A stretch of 17,890 nt of DNA from Bacteroidota bacterium (GTDB lineage Bacteria; Bacteroidota; Bacteroidia; Bacteroidales; VadinHA17). The translations under genes were made by a program, and so were the position numbers. The stretch covers positions 1 to 17,890 of the forward strand of contig DUOU01000109.1 in assembly GCA_012838685.1 (NCBI GenBank), read 5' to 3'. This document shows positions 6,065 through 13,193 of this stretch, in pieces. The notes below the pieces were generated by a model. It made no database searches. It was not told where the DNA came from and saw nothing but the letters and a program-made list of their open reading frames with translations. Within the stretch, counting starts at the first letter, position 1; each line of letters begins with the position of its first letter.

Positions 6065-7414
6065 TTGAAGAAGGTCAATATTATAGATAATATTTCAGGA
6101 TTGCAGTCGTTCCAATTGCTGAAGTTTTTGATCTTTTTTATTGTCAGTGTCGCTTTAGCCAAGTTCAAATATACGCCGGCCGAGATAGGCCAGTGGGAGA
6201 TGTTTCTGTTTATTGCCAGTCTGCTCAGTTTTTCATGGGTAACGGGTATAATACAGTCGTTATTGCCTCTATACCACCGAAACAGGTCGTTTCGTAAACT
6301 GGGAGACAATGGCATGGAAAAGTCACCCGAGATATTCAACGCGTTCCTGTTGTTGACCTACTTCTCGCTGATAGTTTTTTTGCTCGGACATATATCCAAG
6401 AACCATTTTTCGGTATTCAGTAACAGCGGAAACGTTCCATACCTGAACCTGTTGTTCCTGTATATATTGTTGAGCAGTCCCGTTTGTCTGATCGAATATA
6501 TATATCTGCTCAACAACCGATCCTACCGGATTCTTCAATATGGTCTATATACCTTCACGGCACAGTTGATAATTATACTCATACCTATTATACTTCATAA
6601 GGACATTATTTACTCCGTTTACGGCTTGTTGATAATCTCGGGAGTCAGATGGGTGTGGCTGGTTGTTTTGCTCAGGAGATACGCCAGATGGGAGATATCG
6701 CCAGAATTTTTGAGAGAGCATCTCCATCTTGCCACGCCGTTGATAATCACGACTCTTGTGGGTGGATCGGCGCAGTACGTTGACGGGGTTATAGTAACAA
6801 CCGTATATCGCGATCCATCGGTATTCGCGATGTTCAGATACGGTGCGAAAGAGTTTCCTCTGGCCACGATGCTTGCCGCAGGTTTGAGCAGCGCCATGTT
6901 GCCTGAGTTTTCAACGCGCGACAAGATGAAGGATGCTATGGATAAGATCAAAAACAAGTCAAAAAACCTTATGCACATCCTCTTTCCCGTAACCATGCTG
7001 ACAATGTTTTTTACCAGGTGGATTTATCCCAGGTTGTTCGCGCCCGAGTTCCATGTGAGCGCTGGTGTCTTCATGGTCTATCTTTTATTGATTATACCAA
7101 GGATGGTCTTTCCCCATACCATCCTTATAGGAAGGAAAAGGACCAAGGTTACAATGGTGGCGGCTTTGATAGAGTTCGCTATTAACATACCATTAAGCTT
7201 GCTTATGATCCGTTGGGGATATGGTATAGTGGGCGTAGCGGTATCCACTCTTATAGTTTACATTATATCCAGAATATTTTTGATGGTTTACCTGTGGATG
7301 GCAATGAATATAAAACCAAAGGAATATATTCCCGTTAGAGTTTTCCTGATATATTCGGCGCTGATCACCTTGCTGTTCGTGTTGATAGACCACAGGATAA
7401 TTGATTTCCATTAA
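6065..7414 (+). CDS. Polysaccharide/oligosaccharide flippase-like membrane protein (MATE/MVF-type, Wzx-like)
   Basis: A 449-residue integral membrane protein with about a dozen hydrophobic helices and few other features. The pattern fits lipopolysaccharide/polysaccharide biosynthesis exporters that flip lipid-linked glycans across the inner membrane: helix pairs, a charged loop near residues 200-215, and a second half opening with HLATPLIITTLVGGSAQYVDGVIV. I chose the TTG start. It immediately follows an in-frame stop at 6056-6058, and the first in-frame ATG (codon 46) would remove the first transmembrane helix. No glycosyltransferase or other sugar gene is next to it, so its substrate is unknown and the gene is an orphan in this housekeeping context. 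It is not obviously co-transcribed with rpmE2 downstream, which has its own promoter. Superfamily assignment is good; the Wzx role is inferred. Confidence 0.8.
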   Translation: MKKVNIIDNISGLQSFQLLKFLIFFIVSVALAKFKYTPAEIGQWEMFLFIASLLSFSWVTGIIQSLLPLYHRNRSFRKLGDNGMEKSPEIFNAFLLLTYFSLIVFLLGHISKNHFSVFSNSGNVPYLNLLFLYILLSSPVCLIEYIYLLNNRSYRILQYGLYTFTAQLIIILIPIILHKDIIYSVYGLLIISGVRWVWLVVLLRRYARWEISPEFLREHLHLATPLIITTLVGGSAQYVDGVIVTTVYRDPSVFAMFRYGAKEFPLATMLAAGLSSAMLPEFSTRDKMKDAMDKIKNKSKNLMHILFPVTMLTMFFTRWIYPRLFAPEFHVSAGVFMVYLLLIIPRMVFPHTILIGRKRTKVTMVAALIEFAINIPLSLLMIRWGYGIVGVAVSTLIVYIISRIFLMVYLWMAMNIKPKEYIPVRVFLIYSALITLLFVLIDHRIIDFH

Positions 7415-7546
7415 AAATGGAGGTGGCCGGCATGGCGGTTACATGATAAGGGAACGGACGCCTTAATGGCAAACAGCGGCTCTGTGTTGAATTTTATCAT
7501 GGGAGATGTGAGAGATATACCTAGAGTAAAAAAATATTTCCGATCC

Positions 7547-7563
7547 TATTGTATTACACAATA
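7547..7563. promoter_or_regulatory. Candidate operator dyad over the L31 -33 box
   Basis: TATTGTATTACACAATA is a dyad centred on 7555, with 7 of 8 bases symmetric on each side of a single central base. The layout resembles Fur-family operators. It covers the -33 element, where a repressor would block RNA polymerase. The regulator is not identified. Confidence 0.35.
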
Positions 7564-7579
7564 ATGTTGCTTATTTTTG
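7548..7579 (+). promoter_or_regulatory. Promoter of rpmE2 (L31)
   Basis: ATTG (7548-7551) and TATTTTTG (7572-7579) are separated by 20 nt and match the Bacteroidota consensus. Transcription should start near 7585, leaving a leader of about 85 nt. The rest of the 256-bp region from 7415 shows only a short CCATT-AAA-AATGG hairpin over the flippase stop, with no T-run. Confidence 0.6.
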
Positions 7580-7629
7580 CACTCCCAAAACCAGATTAAT
7601 TTATTTACTGTAACAAGTGGAGGTGAACA

Positions 7630-7652
7630 GGTTGAACATGCCGGTTCCAACC
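7630..7652 (+). ncRNA. Hairpin in the L31 mRNA leader (candidate autoregulatory element)
   Basis: GGTTGAAC (7630-7637) pairs with GTTCCAACC (7644-7652), giving eight base pairs with one bulged C and a six-base loop (ATGCCG). It ends 18 nt before the ATG. Ribosomal protein genes, including L31 in other phyla, often carry such leaders bound by their own product. Whether this one acts that way is inference. Confidence 0.35.
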
Positions 7653-7670
7653 ACAATAAAAATTTAAGCG

Positions 7671-7934
7671 ATGAAAGAAGGAATACATCCTACGAATTAC
7701 AGATTTGTTGTATTTCAGGACATATCGAACGGTTATTCATTTTTGACCAAGTCGACCGCTCCGTCAAAAGAGACAATCAAATGGGAAGATGGTAAAGAGT
7801 ATCCGTTGATCAAACTTGAGATATCAAACACCTCGCACCCTTTCTATACAGGTAAGATGAAACTTGTCGATACCGCTGGCAGGGTTGATAAGTTCATGAA
7901 CCGTTATAAAAAACATATTGACAAGAAGAAATAA
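7671..7934 (+). CDS. rpmE2: 50S ribosomal protein L31, type B (zinc-independent)
   Basis: An 87-residue component of the large ribosomal subunit at the subunit interface. It opens MKEGIHPTNYRFVVFQDISNG and carries the SNTSHPFYTGKMKLVDTAGRVDKF core (about residues 52-75) that identifies L31. It has no cysteines, so it lacks the CxxC zinc site of type A and belongs to the longer type B class. The ATG lacks a Shine-Dalgarno sequence. It is a single-gene transcript, with its own promoter, a structured leader and a hairpin after the stop. The dyad over its promoter suggests it may be actively repressed under some conditions, which in other bacteria is zinc-dependent for type B L31. Confidence 0.96.
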   Translation: MKEGIHPTNYRFVVFQDISNGYSFLTKSTAPSKETIKWEDGKEYPLIKLEISNTSHPFYTGKMKLVDTAGRVDKFMNRYKKHIDKKK

Positions 7935-7953
7935 ACAATATAGTTGTGTTTTT

Positions 7954-7990
7954 GATAAAGCTCTCTTGTTGGGAGCTTTATCTGTTTAAG
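7954..7990 (+). terminator. Hairpin terminator after rpmE2
   Basis: GATAAAGCTC (7954-7963) pairs perfectly over ten bases with GAGCTTTATC (7973-7982) around a nine-base loop. The following tract (TGTTTAAG) is only weakly T-rich, so termination may be partial. Confidence 0.55.
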
Positions 7991-8010
7991 GGGGTTACCC
8001 TTTTTATGGA

Positions 8011-8044
8011 TTGGCTTATAATTCCCAAATAATAACTATTTTTG
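8011..8044 (+). promoter_or_regulatory. Promoter of lon
   Basis: TATTTTTG at 8037-8044 is a perfect -7 box 31 nt before the lon ATG. TTG at 8011-8013 is the nearest -33 candidate, but its 23-nt spacing is longer than ideal. No heat-shock type repeat (CIRCE) is visible here. Confidence 0.5.
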
Positions 8045-8075
8045 GTTTATTGGAAATTTGGATTACTAGAAGTAT

Positions 8076-10544
8076 ATGGCGAAAGATATAACAGGCATTT
8101 TGATAGCGGACAGCTCTTTAGAAGGTGAGGGTGAGATAGTTCCAATTATAGCGGATGGGGACGACAGCGAATTGGAAAACATCGAGGCTCCGGACGTCGT
8201 TCCGATACTCTCTTTGAGAAACACGGTGCTGTTTCCGGGGGTTGTGTTGCCCATATCAATTGGTCGGCCCCGATCGATTCAACTGATCAAAGATGCTTAC
8301 AGAAGCGATAAGATTGTGGGCGCGGTGGCCCAGAAAGATCCGGATATCGAGGATCCTGATTATGACGATCTGCATTCTGTGGGCACCTTGGGACAGATTG
8401 TCAAACTGCTGGAGATGCCGGATGGATCGACTACCGCTATCATCCAGGGCAGAAAAAGAATATTGCTTGGAGAGTTTGTCTCCAATGACCATTATTTTAT
8501 GGCCAGGATAGAGCCGATTCCGGAGAGAAAATCTGACTTGAAGAGCAAGGATTTTGAGGCGATAATAGGGTCACTGAGGGATCTCTCCATGAAGATTATC
8601 AAGCTCAATCCTAATGCCAGTCCCGATGCTTCGTTCGCTATAAAAAATATTGAAAACAGCGTATACCTGATAAATTATATCTGTTCAAATACCGATATAA
8701 AGATACAGGACAAACAGAAACTACTGGAAGCCAACAGTATATACGATAGAGGCTTTTTGTTGATGGGATATCTTGTGCAGGAGATACAGGTTATTGAACT
8801 ACGAAACGAGATGCAGCTTAAGGTAAGGAATACCATCAACCAGCAACAGAGGGAGTTTTTGTTGCAACAGCAGATGAAGACAATACAGAACGAGCTTGGG
8901 GGAAGCCCGGTGGAGAAGGAGATAGAGGGGTACAGGGAAAGAGCCGAAAACAAAAAATGGACGGAGGAGGTCAGGGAGGTCTTTGAGAAGGAGTTGACAA
9001 AACTGGGAAGGCTGAATCCCGCCGCCGCGGAGTACTCCGTTCAGTCCAACTACGTGCAGACACTTTTAGACCTTCCATGGGGTGAGTTTACCGAGGATAA
9101 TCTTGATCTGGCCAATGCCAGAAAGGTTCTTGACGCCGATCATTTTGGCCTGGATGATGTCAAGGAGAGGATACTGGAATATCTGGCGGTATTGAAGCTG
9201 AAAGGCGACATGAAATCGCCTATACTGTGTCTTTACGGTCCTCCCGGAGTAGGAAAGACATCGTTGGGAAAATCCATCGCGAAAGCTTTGGGGAGAAAGT
9301 ATGTGAGGATGTCCCTTGGCGGCCTGCACGACGAAGCCGAGATAAGGGGACACCGTAAAACCTATATCGGTGCCATGCCCGGGAGAATAATACAGAACCT
9401 CAAGAGGGCGGGGTCGTCCAACCCGGTGTTTATCCTCGATGAGATTGACAAAGTGGGCAGGGATTTCAGGGGAGATCCGGCCTCAGCACTGCTTGAAGTG
9501 CTCGACCCGGAACAGAACAGCTCTTTTTTCGATAACTTTCTGGAGTTGGAGTATGACCTTTCAAAAGTACTTTTTGTGGCTACGGCCAACACTATGTCGA
9601 CTGTCAGTCCGGCCTTGAGCGACAGGATGGAAAAGATCAACATATCGGGTTACCTTGTTGAAGAGAAAGAGGAGATAGTAAAAAGACATCTGTTCCCCAA
9701 ACAGCTAAAAGGACATGGAGTAAAACCCGATCAACTGATTATAGACAAAAAGGTGATTGCTTCCATAATAGAGAACTATACGAGAGAGTCGGGAGTAAGG
9801 GAACTTGATAAGAAGTTGGCCAAGATAGTAAGGGTGACCGCCAAGAAGATAGCTATGGAAGAAAAATATGAGCCAAAGATAGCTGTGGAGAACCTTAGTG
9901 AGATTTTGGGCCCGCCCAAGTTTATTCGGGATATTTACGGTGATAATCTCCAGGCTGGCGTGGTGACAGGATTGGCCTGGACTCCGACAGGTGGTGAGAT
10001 TTTGTTCGTGGAATCGACAATCAGCAAGGGAAAGGGGGCACTGACACTTACGGGCAATCTTGGAGAGGTGATGAAAGAGTCGGCTATCCTTGCCCTTGAA
10101 TATCTTAAATCCAATGCGGGATTGCTGGATCTTCCCGACAATTTCCTGGATAACTGGAATATACATATACATGTCCCCGAGGGCGCCATACCCAAAGATG
10201 GACCGTCAGCGGGAATAACGATGGCTACGTCGATCGCATCGACATTTACCCAAAGAAAGGTTCGCAAATATGTGGCAATGACCGGGGAGATCACCTTGAG
10301 AGGAAAAGTTCTGCCGGTGGGCGGGATAAAAGAGAAAATTCTGGCCGCGAAAAGAGCCTCCATCAAGGAGATAATTCTCTCGGAGGATAACAGGAAGGAT
10401 GTTGACGCTATAAACAAAAAATATATAAAAGGGCTTAAATTCCATTATGTTGGCACAATCATGGAGGTGTTGGAGATAGCACTGCTTAAACAGAAGGTGG
10501 ATAATCCCAAAAAGATTACTTTCGGCGGTGCTGAAGCCAAATAA
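8076..10544 (+). CDS. lon: ATP-dependent Lon protease (LonA)
   Basis: Cytoplasmic AAA+ serine protease that degrades misfolded and regulatory proteins. It has 822 residues. An acidic, phylum-typical N-terminal extension (about 1-40) precedes the LON substrate-binding domain (about 41-240). A helical linker with the QQREFLLQQQMKTIQNELG segment (256-275) follows. The AAA+ module has Walker A GPPGVGKTS (388-396) and Walker B FILDEIDK (452-459). The proteolytic domain has catalytic Ser711 in DGPSAGITM and Lys754 in GGIKEKILAAKR. The 43-residue Ser-Lys spacing equals that of E. coli Lon. All key residues are intact. It has its own promoter; coaD follows after 65 nt and may be partly co-transcribed. 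Confidence 0.98.
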   Translation: MAKDITGILIADSSLEGEGEIVPIIADGDDSELENIEAPDVVPILSLRNTVLFPGVVLPISIGRPRSIQLIKDAYRSDKIVGAVAQKDPDIEDPDYDDLHSVGTLGQIVKLLEMPDGSTTAIIQGRKRILLGEFVSNDHYFMARIEPIPERKSDLKSKDFEAIIGSLRDLSMKIIKLNPNASPDASFAIKNIENSVYLINYICSNTDIKIQDKQKLLEANSIYDRGFLLMGYLVQEIQVIELRNEMQLKVRNTINQQQREFLLQQQMKTIQNELGGSPVEKEIEGYRERAENKKWTEEVREVFEKELTKLGRLNPAAAEYSVQSNYVQTLLDLPWGEFTEDNLDLANARKVLDADHFGLDDVKERILEYLAVLKLKGDMKSPILCLYGPPGVGKTSLGKSIAKALGRKYVRMSLGGLHDEAEIRGHRKTYIGAMPGRIIQNLKRAGSSNPVFILDEIDKVGRDFRGDPASALLEVLDPEQNSSFFDNFLELEYDLSKVLFVATANTMSTVSPALSDRMEKINISGYLVEEKEEIVKRHLFPKQLKGHGVKPDQLIIDKKVIASIIENYTRESGVRELDKKLAKIVRVTAKKIAMEEKYEPKIAVENLSEILGPPKFIRDIYGDNLQAGVVTGLAWTPTGGEILFVESTISKGKGALTLTGNLGEVMKESAILALEYLKSNAGLLDLPDNFLDNWNIHIHVPEGAIPKDGPSAGITMATSIASTFTQRKVRKYVAMTGEITLRGKVLPVGGIKEKILAAKRASIKEIILSEDNRKDVDAINKKYIKGLKFHYVGTIMEVLEIALLKQKVDNPKKITFGGAEAK

Positions 10545-10609
10545 CCCTTGGGCATGCTTTAGATGGAGTTTAGTGGGAGTTGGATTTGATTACCATAAAT
10601 TGCTGGATT

Positions 10610-11089
10610 ATGAAAAAAATCGCCGTATTTCCCGGATCGTTCGACCCGTTTACCATTGGGCACGAAGATATCGTAACAAGAGCGTTGCCGCTCTTCGATG
10701 AGATTGTAATTGCTGTTGGGATAAACGCTTTGAAGAAAAGTTTCTTTTCGTTAGCTGACAGGAAAGATATGATCGCCAAAGCTTTCAAAGGCAATCCCAA
10801 AATAAGGGTCGACCATTTTGAGGGGTTGACGGTCGATTTTTGTGCCAGCGTGGGTGCCGGTCATATTATCAGGGGCTTGCGGACCGCTGCCGATTTTGAG
10901 TTTGAAAGAGCTATAGCGCAGACAAACAGAAAGCTTTTACCCGATATAGAATCTATCTTTTTTCTGACCCAGCCCGACCATTCCATGGTCAACTCGACAA
11001 TTATCAGGGATATCGTTATCAATGGTGGCAATGCCTCACAGTTCGTGCCAACCGCGGTAAATCTCTCTGATTATACTTTTGAGGTATGA
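10610..11089 (+). CDS. coaD: Phosphopantetheine adenylyltransferase
   Basis: Fourth step of coenzyme A synthesis: transfers AMP from ATP to 4'-phosphopantetheine, giving dephospho-CoA. I chose the ATG at 10610 because it gives the standard 159 residues starting MKKIAVFPGSFDPFTIGH. An upstream TTG would add ten unrelated residues. The nucleotidyltransferase signature is at 9-18 (GSFDPFTIGH, His18 in the TxGH position). Lys42, the IIRGLR segment (86-91) and the second nucleotide motif VNSTIIRDI (127-135) are in place. It follows lon and meets the minus-strand Nudix gene 24 nt downstream, with no terminator visible in the gap. Confidence 0.96.
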   Translation: MKKIAVFPGSFDPFTIGHEDIVTRALPLFDEIVIAVGINALKKSFFSLADRKDMIAKAFKGNPKIRVDHFEGLTVDFCASVGAGHIIRGLRTAADFEFERAIAQTNRKLLPDIESIFFLTQPDHSMVNSTIIRDIVINGGNASQFVPTAVNLSDYTFEV

Positions 11090-11113
11090 TTTGACGGCTT
11101 GACAGCAAAAAGG

Positions 11114-11725
11114 TTATCCGGTTTTTACGGCAAAATCCACCAGTTTAGCCAATGAGGGCCATATTTTGTGCCTTATTGACCTCAGTTCATCGGGTTTCAT
11201 CCAATTCAAGGCGGATATTCCTTCGTCGGTTTGCGGTGTCCCTTCCATTTTCCCATCGTAATCCATAAGGTACCAGTGTGTCGATTTCAGTATCCTTTCC
11301 CCTTTTGAACGGTACGAATGGTACGTGGTTTCCAGTTTACTGTTTATCTTCATTCCTTTTATGCCGCACTCCTCGGTAACCTCCCTGATGGCGCAATCGG
11401 GATAATGCTCCCCTTTTTGGGTATGTCCCTTCGGGAGATCAGCCATACCTCTTCTTGTGATTATAAGATAGTTTCCGGATGAGTGGCGTACCAGACCTCC
11501 CGCGGCATCGACCTGTTTGAAAAACCCCCTGAAGGATTTCCATAAATGTTTGATGTCGGTGCAATAAACGTTGAGTGTGGGAATGGAATTGTCGTTTTCA
11601 AAAAGAATAAGTGTATCGTATAGTTCCCGGACATTGTCGAACCTGTGGAATAAACAGTATTTTTGTCTCCTGTCCGGTTCCATGGATAAAGATATTGACC
11701 TGTCATCAAAAAAGACTTTGTACAT
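11114..11725 (-). CDS. Nudix hydrolase
   Basis: A 203-residue cytoplasmic protein with a perfect Nudix box at residues 100-122: Gly, five residues, Glu, seven residues, then REVTEECGI. This is the Mg-binding site that hydrolyses nucleoside diphosphates linked to another moiety. About 70 residues before the Nudix fold (YKVFFDDRSISL onward) form an extra N-terminal region, seen in a set of Bacteroidota Nudix proteins. The fold starts at DAAGGLVRHSSGNYLII. I preferred the ATG at 11725 over the TTG six codons upstream because MYKVFF is the natural family start. It is divergent from pyrE with only 80 bp between them. The substrate is not predictable; the neighbours suggest nucleotide or cofactor metabolism but do not prove it. 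Confidence 0.88.
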   Translation of the reverse strand: MYKVFFDDRSISLSMEPDRRQKYCLFHRFDNVRELYDTLILFENDNSIPTLNVYCTDIKHLWKSFRGFFKQVDAAGGLVRHSSGNYLIITRRGMADLPKGHTQKGEHYPDCAIREVTEECGIKGMKINSKLETTYHSYRSKGERILKSTHWYLMDYDGKMEGTPQTDEGISALNWMKPDELRSIRHKIWPSLAKLVDFAVKTG

Positions 11726-11771
11726 CGCACCAATTTTGATCAAACGTTTATTCGAAAATAAAAATAAGAGT

Positions 11772-11779
11772 TATTTTCG
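11772..11779 (+). promoter_or_regulatory. Candidate -7 box for pyrE (TATTTTCG)
   Basis: TATTTTCG differs from TAnnTTTG at one base and lies 26 nt before the pyrE ATG, about the same distance as the lon and rsfS boxes. No clear -33 is visible at the right spacing. Confidence 0.3.
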
Positions 11780-11805
11780 TCAAAATCAATAAAAAACTGA
11801 ATAAA

Positions 11806-12438
11806 ATGAATCTTAGTGAGAATAAAATTGCGGTCTCGTTGCTGAGGATAAAAGCTGTAAAACTACGGCCCTCAAACCCATTTACCTGGACATCAGGCTG
11901 GAAATCGCCCATTTACTGCGATAATCGCAAAACACTTTCATTTCCCGATGTCAGAACTTTTATCAGGGATTCGTTTGCTGACACAATAGCGCGATCATAT
12001 CCCAATGCGGAACTGATAGCCGGTGTGGCTACCGGTGCCATAGCACATGGGGCGCTGGTGGCCGATAAGATGGGACTTCCCTTTATCTATGTCCGTTCGG
12101 GAGCCAAGGAGCATGGTTTGGGCAACCAAATAGAGGGATATTATGAAAAGGGACAGAAGGCAGTAGTTATAGAAGATCTGATTTCCACGGGGAAAAGCAG
12201 TCTTAGCGCCGTTAAGGCGCTTAGGGACGCCGGATGCGATGTCCTTGGAATGGCAGCGATATTCACATATCAGTTTCCAAAGGCATCAAATGCCTTTTCC
12301 GAGGCAAATTGCGAACTGGAGACACTCAGCAACTATACTGTATTGATCGATGCCGCCGTTAAGGAGGGATATATTTCTGATGCCGATATAGCGACATTGT
12401 CGGAGTGGAGAAAAGCTCCCGAAAAGTGGGGGATATAA
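11806..12438 (+). CDS. pyrE: Orotate phosphoribosyltransferase
   Basis: Fifth step of pyrimidine synthesis: orotate + PRPP to OMP. At 210 residues it is full length. The N-terminal orotate region includes FTWTSGWKSPIYCDNR (26-41). The flexible catalytic loop contains Lys101 and His103 (AKEHGLGNQIEG). The PRPP-binding motif is AVVIEDLISTGKSS (119-132) with the acidic pair Glu123/Asp124. The start is an ATG in A-rich sequence without a Shine-Dalgarno. Its stop is seven bases from the stop of the convergent birA gene, with no terminator between, so the two transcripts likely overlap at their 3' ends. Confidence 0.96.
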   Translation: MNLSENKIAVSLLRIKAVKLRPSNPFTWTSGWKSPIYCDNRKTLSFPDVRTFIRDSFADTIARSYPNAELIAGVATGAIAHGALVADKMGLPFIYVRSGAKEHGLGNQIEGYYEKGQKAVVIEDLISTGKSSLSAVKALRDAGCDVLGMAAIFTYQFPKASNAFSEANCELETLSNYTVLIDAAVKEGYISDADIATLSEWRKAPEKWGI

Positions 12439-12445
12439 CAGGTTG

Positions 12446-13051
12446 TTAAGGCTCTTGTTGAATTAATCTCCTGGAGTATTCCTCCTCGAGCAGGAACCTG
12501 TCGCCATACAGTACAAACTTATATCTCGCATCGAGCGCGGCGAGCAGGCAACGCAAACAATCATCAAGGTCATATGTGTCTCCTGTTACGATCTTTTGTG
12601 AGGTGGGATTTGGCAGATCAGCCGGAAAGTTGGTCTGGTTAACGTTTAAGCCTATTCCCACTATGCTGTTTTTGATCCGATCATCTATAATGCTGTTCTC
12701 TATCAGTATCCCTGCCATTTTGTCTTTACCATAATAGATATCGTTTGGTTTTTTTATCCTGCTACCCGGGAAATAGAGATCAAGGTAGTCGCATATTCCC
12801 AGGGAGACAAAGATATTTATGAGATTATGCTCATCGGGGCGGATTAATTCCGGAAACAGTATAATACTGATCAATAGGTTGTTATTCTTGTCACTATTCC
12901 ATTTTTTATCACCCTGGCCCCTTCCTTTGGTCTGGTATCCGGCCTGAATAACCGTACCCTCTTCAGGATCGTTATGTTTCAACAAATGGGCAGCGAAGGA
13001 GTTTGTGGATGGCAGGGAGTCGTGGTTCAATATTTTTTTACCTATAATCAT
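12446..13051 (-). CDS. birA: Biotin--[acetyl-CoA-carboxylase] ligase, monofunctional, apparently lacking the C-terminal domain
   Basis: Attaches biotin to the biotin carboxyl carrier protein via biotinyl-5'-AMP. I chose the ATG at 13051 because MIIGKKILNHDSLPSTNSFA is the usual start of helix-turn-helix-free ligases. The frame continues 43 codons upstream, but that stretch overlaps the probable promoter. Visible motifs are STNS (16-19), the biotin/ATP loop GRGQGDKKW, and KKPNDIYYGKDKMAGILIEN with the catalytic lysine before PND. The tryptophan usual in KWPND is lysine here. At 201 residues it ends just after the EEEYSRRLI region, where relatives continue for roughly 40 residues into the SH3-like C-terminal domain. 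pyrE occupies that space. Without a DNA-binding domain it cannot be the classical biotin repressor. Confidence 0.88.
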   Translation of the reverse strand: MIIGKKILNHDSLPSTNSFAAHLLKHNDPEEGTVIQAGYQTKGRGQGDKKWNSDKNNNLLISIILFPELIRPDEHNLINIFVSLGICDYLDLYFPGSRIKKPNDIYYGKDKMAGILIENSIIDDRIKNSIVGIGLNVNQTNFPADLPNPTSQKIVTGDTYDLDDCLRCLLAALDARYKFVLYGDRFLLEEEYSRRLIQQEP

Positions 13052-13079
13052 GATATACAGAACATTAACCTGCATATCC

Positions 13080-13097
13080 TTTTTGTCGCGACAAAAA
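13080..13097. promoter_or_regulatory. Perfect 18-bp palindrome between birA and rsfS
   Basis: TTTTTGTCGCGACAAAAA is perfectly self-complementary over all 18 bases. It lies 28 bp upstream of the birA ATG, downstream of its candidate -7 box, and about 60 bp upstream of the rsfS -7 box. The form suggests a dimeric regulator site; no regulator is assigned. Confidence 0.45.
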
Positions 13098-13134
13098 AGA
13101 TAATTGGCATTGAAATTGAAATAAAGAATTAAAA

Positions 13135-13142
13135 CAAAAATA
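13135..13142 (-). promoter_or_regulatory. Candidate -7 box for birA (TATTTTTG)
   Basis: On the minus strand TATTTTTG matches TAnnTTTG exactly. It would start transcription near 13129, with about 78 nt of leader containing the palindrome. A good -33 is not visible. Confidence 0.42.
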
Positions 13143-13156
13143 CTGATAAAAGTTTG

Positions 13157-13164
13157 TATTTTCG
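13157..13164 (+). promoter_or_regulatory. Candidate -7 box for the rsfS-ftsH-cdsA-psd operon (TATTTTCG)
   Basis: TATTTTCG is one base off TAnnTTTG, identical to the element before pyrE, and ends 29 nt before the rsfS ATG. It sits back to back with the birA box, making this a compact divergent promoter region. Confidence 0.32.
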
Positions 13165-13193
13165 TCTCGTTATTGTTCAATTAAAAATAGTTG

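Noticed and set aside
7415..7564. About 49 in-frame codons after the flippase stop, including a 32-codon ATG frame (7466-7564), possibly a lost C-terminus or small gene
   Set aside because: A stop-free run of this length is not rare at this composition. The translation has no resemblance to a membrane helix, and it runs into the L31 promoter.
10580..10609. Ten-codon upstream extension of coaD from a TTG
   Set aside because: CoaD proteins start at MKKIAVFPGSFDP, and 159 residues from the ATG is the standard length.
11726..11805. Clear paired promoters in the Nudix-pyrE divergent gap
   Set aside because: Only a one-off TATTTTCG for pyrE is convincing; on the minus strand no exact TAnnTTTG is present, so I did not list a Nudix promoter.
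13052..13180. 43-codon N-terminal extension of birA
   Set aside because: It overlaps the candidate promoter and the palindrome, and the family start MIIGKK fits the ATG at 13051.
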